Below, one piece after another: positions 62,801-64,000 of a DNA stretch of 64,000 nucleotides (positions are counted from its first letter, which is position 1; every line of letters begins with the position of its first letter). Origin of the DNA: Pseudozobellia sp. WGM2 (lineage in GTDB: Bacteria > Bacteroidota > Bacteroidia > Flavobacteriales > Flavobacteriaceae); contig NZ_JADNYK010000002.1 in NCBI RefSeq assembly GCF_017810075.1, forward strand, positions 434,001 to 498,000. The letters run 5' to 3'. Both the position numbers and the translations under genes were made by a program. The notes beneath the pieces are model-generated. The model was given only the letters and a program-made list of their open reading frames with translations, did no database searches and was not told where the DNA came from.

Positions 62801-63052
62801 ATTACTGGCTGTTGAGGTCATATACGTCATTCCCTCTACACCATTAATTTGTTCTTCTAATGGTACAACCACACTGTTCAATACGGTGGTTGCGTTTGCC
62901 CCAGTATAGGTAGCTGACACCTGTACGGTAGGCGGTGCAATTTCTGGGTATTGTTCTACGGGTAAGGTTGTAAGGCCTAAAACCCCCAGAATTACGATTA
63001 TAACTGATATTACGGTAGAAAGTACCGGTCTATCTATAAATTTTTGAAACAT
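59897..63052 (-). CDS. RND efflux permease (HAE1/AcrB family)
   Basis: Inner-membrane proton-driven exporter of 1051 residues. TM1 is RPVLSTVISVIIVILGVLG, preceded by FIDRP. The proton-relay Asp pair appears in AIGIVVDDAIVVVEAV (TM4). Pore domains follow the AcrB order, with the docking region SYTYEYSGLTREESASGSTT and the last helices GGMLIGTILGVFIIPVLFV. The protein is full length. It lies 21 bases after the adaptor stop. It exports hydrophobic or amphiphilic compounds; the exact range is unknown. Confidence 0.96.
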   Translation of the reverse strand: MFQKFIDRPVLSTVISVIIVILGVLGLTTLPVEQYPEIAPPTVQVSATYTGANATTVLNSVVVPLEEQINGVEGMTYMTSTASNDGTASISVFFELGTDPDIAAVNVQNRVSRANSVLPQSVISTGVTTQKSQNSSLMIFSIFSENENYDATFVENYAKINLVPKLKRIYGVGNVNVFGSKDYSMRIWIDPDKMAAFNVVPSDIQAALTEQNTEAATGKIGENADGVYEYVLKYSGRLDDISEYENIILKTTEDGGFLRLKDVATIEMGAFNYARKNYGMGNPGVAVGVYQTSGSNANQIIEEIETILEESKAEFPEGLDYVVPFNTKDFLDASIDHVVQTLIEAFILVFIVVFLFLQDFRSTLIPAIAVPVAIVGTFFFLQIFGYSINMLTLFAMILAIGIVVDDAIVVVEAVHAKLEDGATSAKSATKSAMSEISGAIISITLVMSAVFIPVSFIEGSSGVFYQQFGITLAVAILISAVNALTLSPALAALFLKPHTEEHGKKQNIKDRFFKGFNRGFNAVTDKYMGAVQTLIKRKWLGIGLLVIFSGLAVYLFQSTPSGFVPNEDRGIIFANVSMPPGTTLEQTEKTLMKLDSIYESMDIIDNRLTVSGFSLLNRVSAGSYGFSVMKLQDWSERKEDSQSVEATLKKLYGVSAAFKDAQIIYFTPPSIQGFGTSSGFEVQLQSKDGADYAAIDEVKNQFLGALNQRPEIQYAISQFNPNYPQYELDVDVEKIKMAGFSTTNIFNALQGYYGGIYSTDFNKFGKQYRVMIQAKPEDRADENSLNKIYVRNTEGESVAVSQFVGLDKIYGPESVERFNLLSSVKVTGAPNTGFSTGDALTAIEEVAAEVLPNSYTYEYSGLTREESASGSTTIIIFILSLVFVYFLLSAQYESYILPFAILLSLPFGLAGAILFINLGGLENNIYFQIALIMLIGLLAKNAILIVEFALQRRQSGMGLWDAAIEGAKARFRPIIMTSLAFIFGLLPLALSSGVGAIGNQSIGMSAVGGMLIGTILGVFIIPVLFVIFQSLQERFSGVPNNASEEDKVLNA

Positions 63053-63073
63053 AAGTTTGTGCTTTTCTTTCTA

Positions 63074-64000
63074 TTAGTTTTCTACAGGACTGATGGTTTG
63101 CCCGCTCTTAAGTTTAGATACACCTTCAACAACCAATTTTGAACCTTCTTCCAAACCTTCTTTAACAATATACTTGTCTTTGGTCTGACCTGCGATGGTT
63201 ATGGTTTGACTGGTGATAGTATTATCCGGAGAAACGATATAGACCATTTTGTTTCCTTGAAGATCTACCGTTGCCGTCATAGGAACAGTGAAAACTTCGT
63301 TCATTACTGTCGGAATCTTGATTTCTCCCGTACTACCAGAACTTAAAATGAGGTTTGGGTTCTTGAAATCTGCGCGGAGGGTTACACTACCCGTTGAACT
63401 GTTGATAATATTGTTCACCATGGCAATTTTACCTTTATGTGCATAGGTTTCTCCATTGACCATTACGAGCTCAACCTCAGGAGCTTTTTTTATGTCTATG
63501 GTTCTACCTTCTTTGGCGACACGTTGTTTAATTTCAAGTAGTTCTTTTTCATTTAAAGAAAAGTAAGCACGTACTTCACTAATATCGGATACTGTAGTTA
63601 ATGGTGTGGTTGTGGTGTTGCTAACTAATGTTCCCACTTTAAAAGGTATTTCGCCAATATACCCGTCTACCGGGCTCGTTACACGACTATAGCCTATGTT
63701 GGCAGAGATACTCTGATAAGCGCTTTTAGCTTGTTCGAGCTGAGCTTTGGCAGTTTCCAATTGAACACTACTGATGATATTTTTGTCGACCAAAGGCTTC
63801 AACTTATCAACTTCAACTTGTGCAGCGTTTACCGAAGCTTGTGCCGCGTTGGCATCTTGGGTTAAAGACTCTGTCTCCAGTTTAAAAAGTAGTTGGCCTT
63901 TTTTAACTTTTTGGCCCTCTTCGACATATATTTCTTGAATAAAGCCAGAGACTTTAGGCCTGATCTCAACATTCTGTTTTCCTTGTATGGAAGTTGAGTA
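63074..64000 (-). CDS. RND periplasmic adaptor (AcrA/HlyD type), 5' end outside window
   Basis: Membrane-fusion subunit linking the permease to the outer-membrane factor. The frame is open through the window end (309 residues seen), so the signal peptide is missing. The lipoyl half-motif VEIRPKVSGFIQEIYVEEGQ is just inside the edge. The helical hairpin follows with AAQASVNAAQVEVDKL and ETAKAQLEQAKSAYQS. The second lipoyl half is SRVTSPVDGYIGEIPFKVG, and the beta-barrel and proximal domains end with EGLEEGSKLVVEGVSKLKSG. It is first in the pump operon. Confidence 0.95.
   Translation of the reverse strand, partial: YSTSIQGKQNVEIRPKVSGFIQEIYVEEGQKVKKGQLLFKLETESLTQDANAAQASVNAAQVEVDKLKPLVDKNIISSVQLETAKAQLEQAKSAYQSISANIGYSRVTSPVDGYIGEIPFKVGTLVSNTTTTPLTTVSDISEVRAYFSLNEKELLEIKQRVAKEGRTIDIKKAPEVELVMVNGETYAHKGKIAMVNNIINSSTGSVTLRADFKNPNLILSSGSTGEIKIPTVMNEVFTVPMTATVDLQGNKMVYIVSPDNTITSQTITIAGQTKDKYIVKEGLEEGSKLVVEGVSKLKSGQTISPVEN

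Overview
The window looks like a chromosomal piece of a marine Flavobacteriaceae (Bacteroidota). The evidence is AT-rich DNA, two SusC/SusD outer-membrane uptake pairs, an ECF sigma/FecR trans-envelope relay, DUF6607 and DUF5690 family genes, HmuY-type haem uptake, TAnnTTTG promoter elements, weak ribosome binding sites, and housekeeping genes (lpxH, rsmI, tdk-alr, asd) in flavobacterial arrangements. No rRNA, CRISPR array, transposase or integrase was found. One tRNA (Ala-GGC) is present.

Layout. 1-8453: a probable organophosphonate utilisation locus. It has a SusD-like lipoprotein (cut by the window start) and its SusC receptor, a divergent XRE-cupin regulator, and a convergent overlapping operon of a phosphonatase-like HAD hydrolase, a deaminating-oxidase-like flavoprotein and a 12-TM transporter with organophosphate-antiporter features. 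A 12-base motif recurs before susC and the regulator, and its 11-base core recurs before the transporter. 9061-12318: a signalling operon of a small coiled-coil protein, a cytosolic protein resembling the N-terminal half of a known OmpA-family protein, a Ras/Rab-like GTPase and a soluble hybrid histidine kinase. 12696-14810: a LysR regulator divergent from a secreted EthD-like protein, then a broken DinB-family gene. 14888-23594: a Tat-exported phosphoesterase, SusD, an STN-containing SusC, FecR and a divergent ECF sigma factor, plus a probable ECF-driven short RNA unit. 24227-24300: tRNA-Ala.

24376-31487: stress protein, GNAT, MATE, enoyl-CoA hydratase, two tandem tiny membrane proteins, a PHP lipoprotein, a 2OG-oxygenase, queD and lpxH. 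31720-38582: an MFS exporter with TetR-like palindromes upstream, then a haem/iron locus (FMN-binding protein, DUF6607 protein, TonB receptor, large HmuY-like lipoprotein). 38649-57879: mostly core functions (recJ, osmC-like, UDG family, HopJ family, rsmI, tdk, alr, mscL, asd, prolyl oligopeptidase, ABC ATPase, arfB, katE, flavoprotein oxidase, DNA polymerase IV, CYTH protein). 57898-64000: a TetR regulator with a tripartite RND efflux system whose adaptor runs off the window end.

The strongest candidate for something new is the first locus. It suggests TonB/SusCD-driven capture of an aminophosphonate-bearing molecule, import through an organophosphate-type permease, oxidative deamination and C-P bond cleavage, under one regulator. 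All assignments come from reading sequence and recalled family features; no database search was run.
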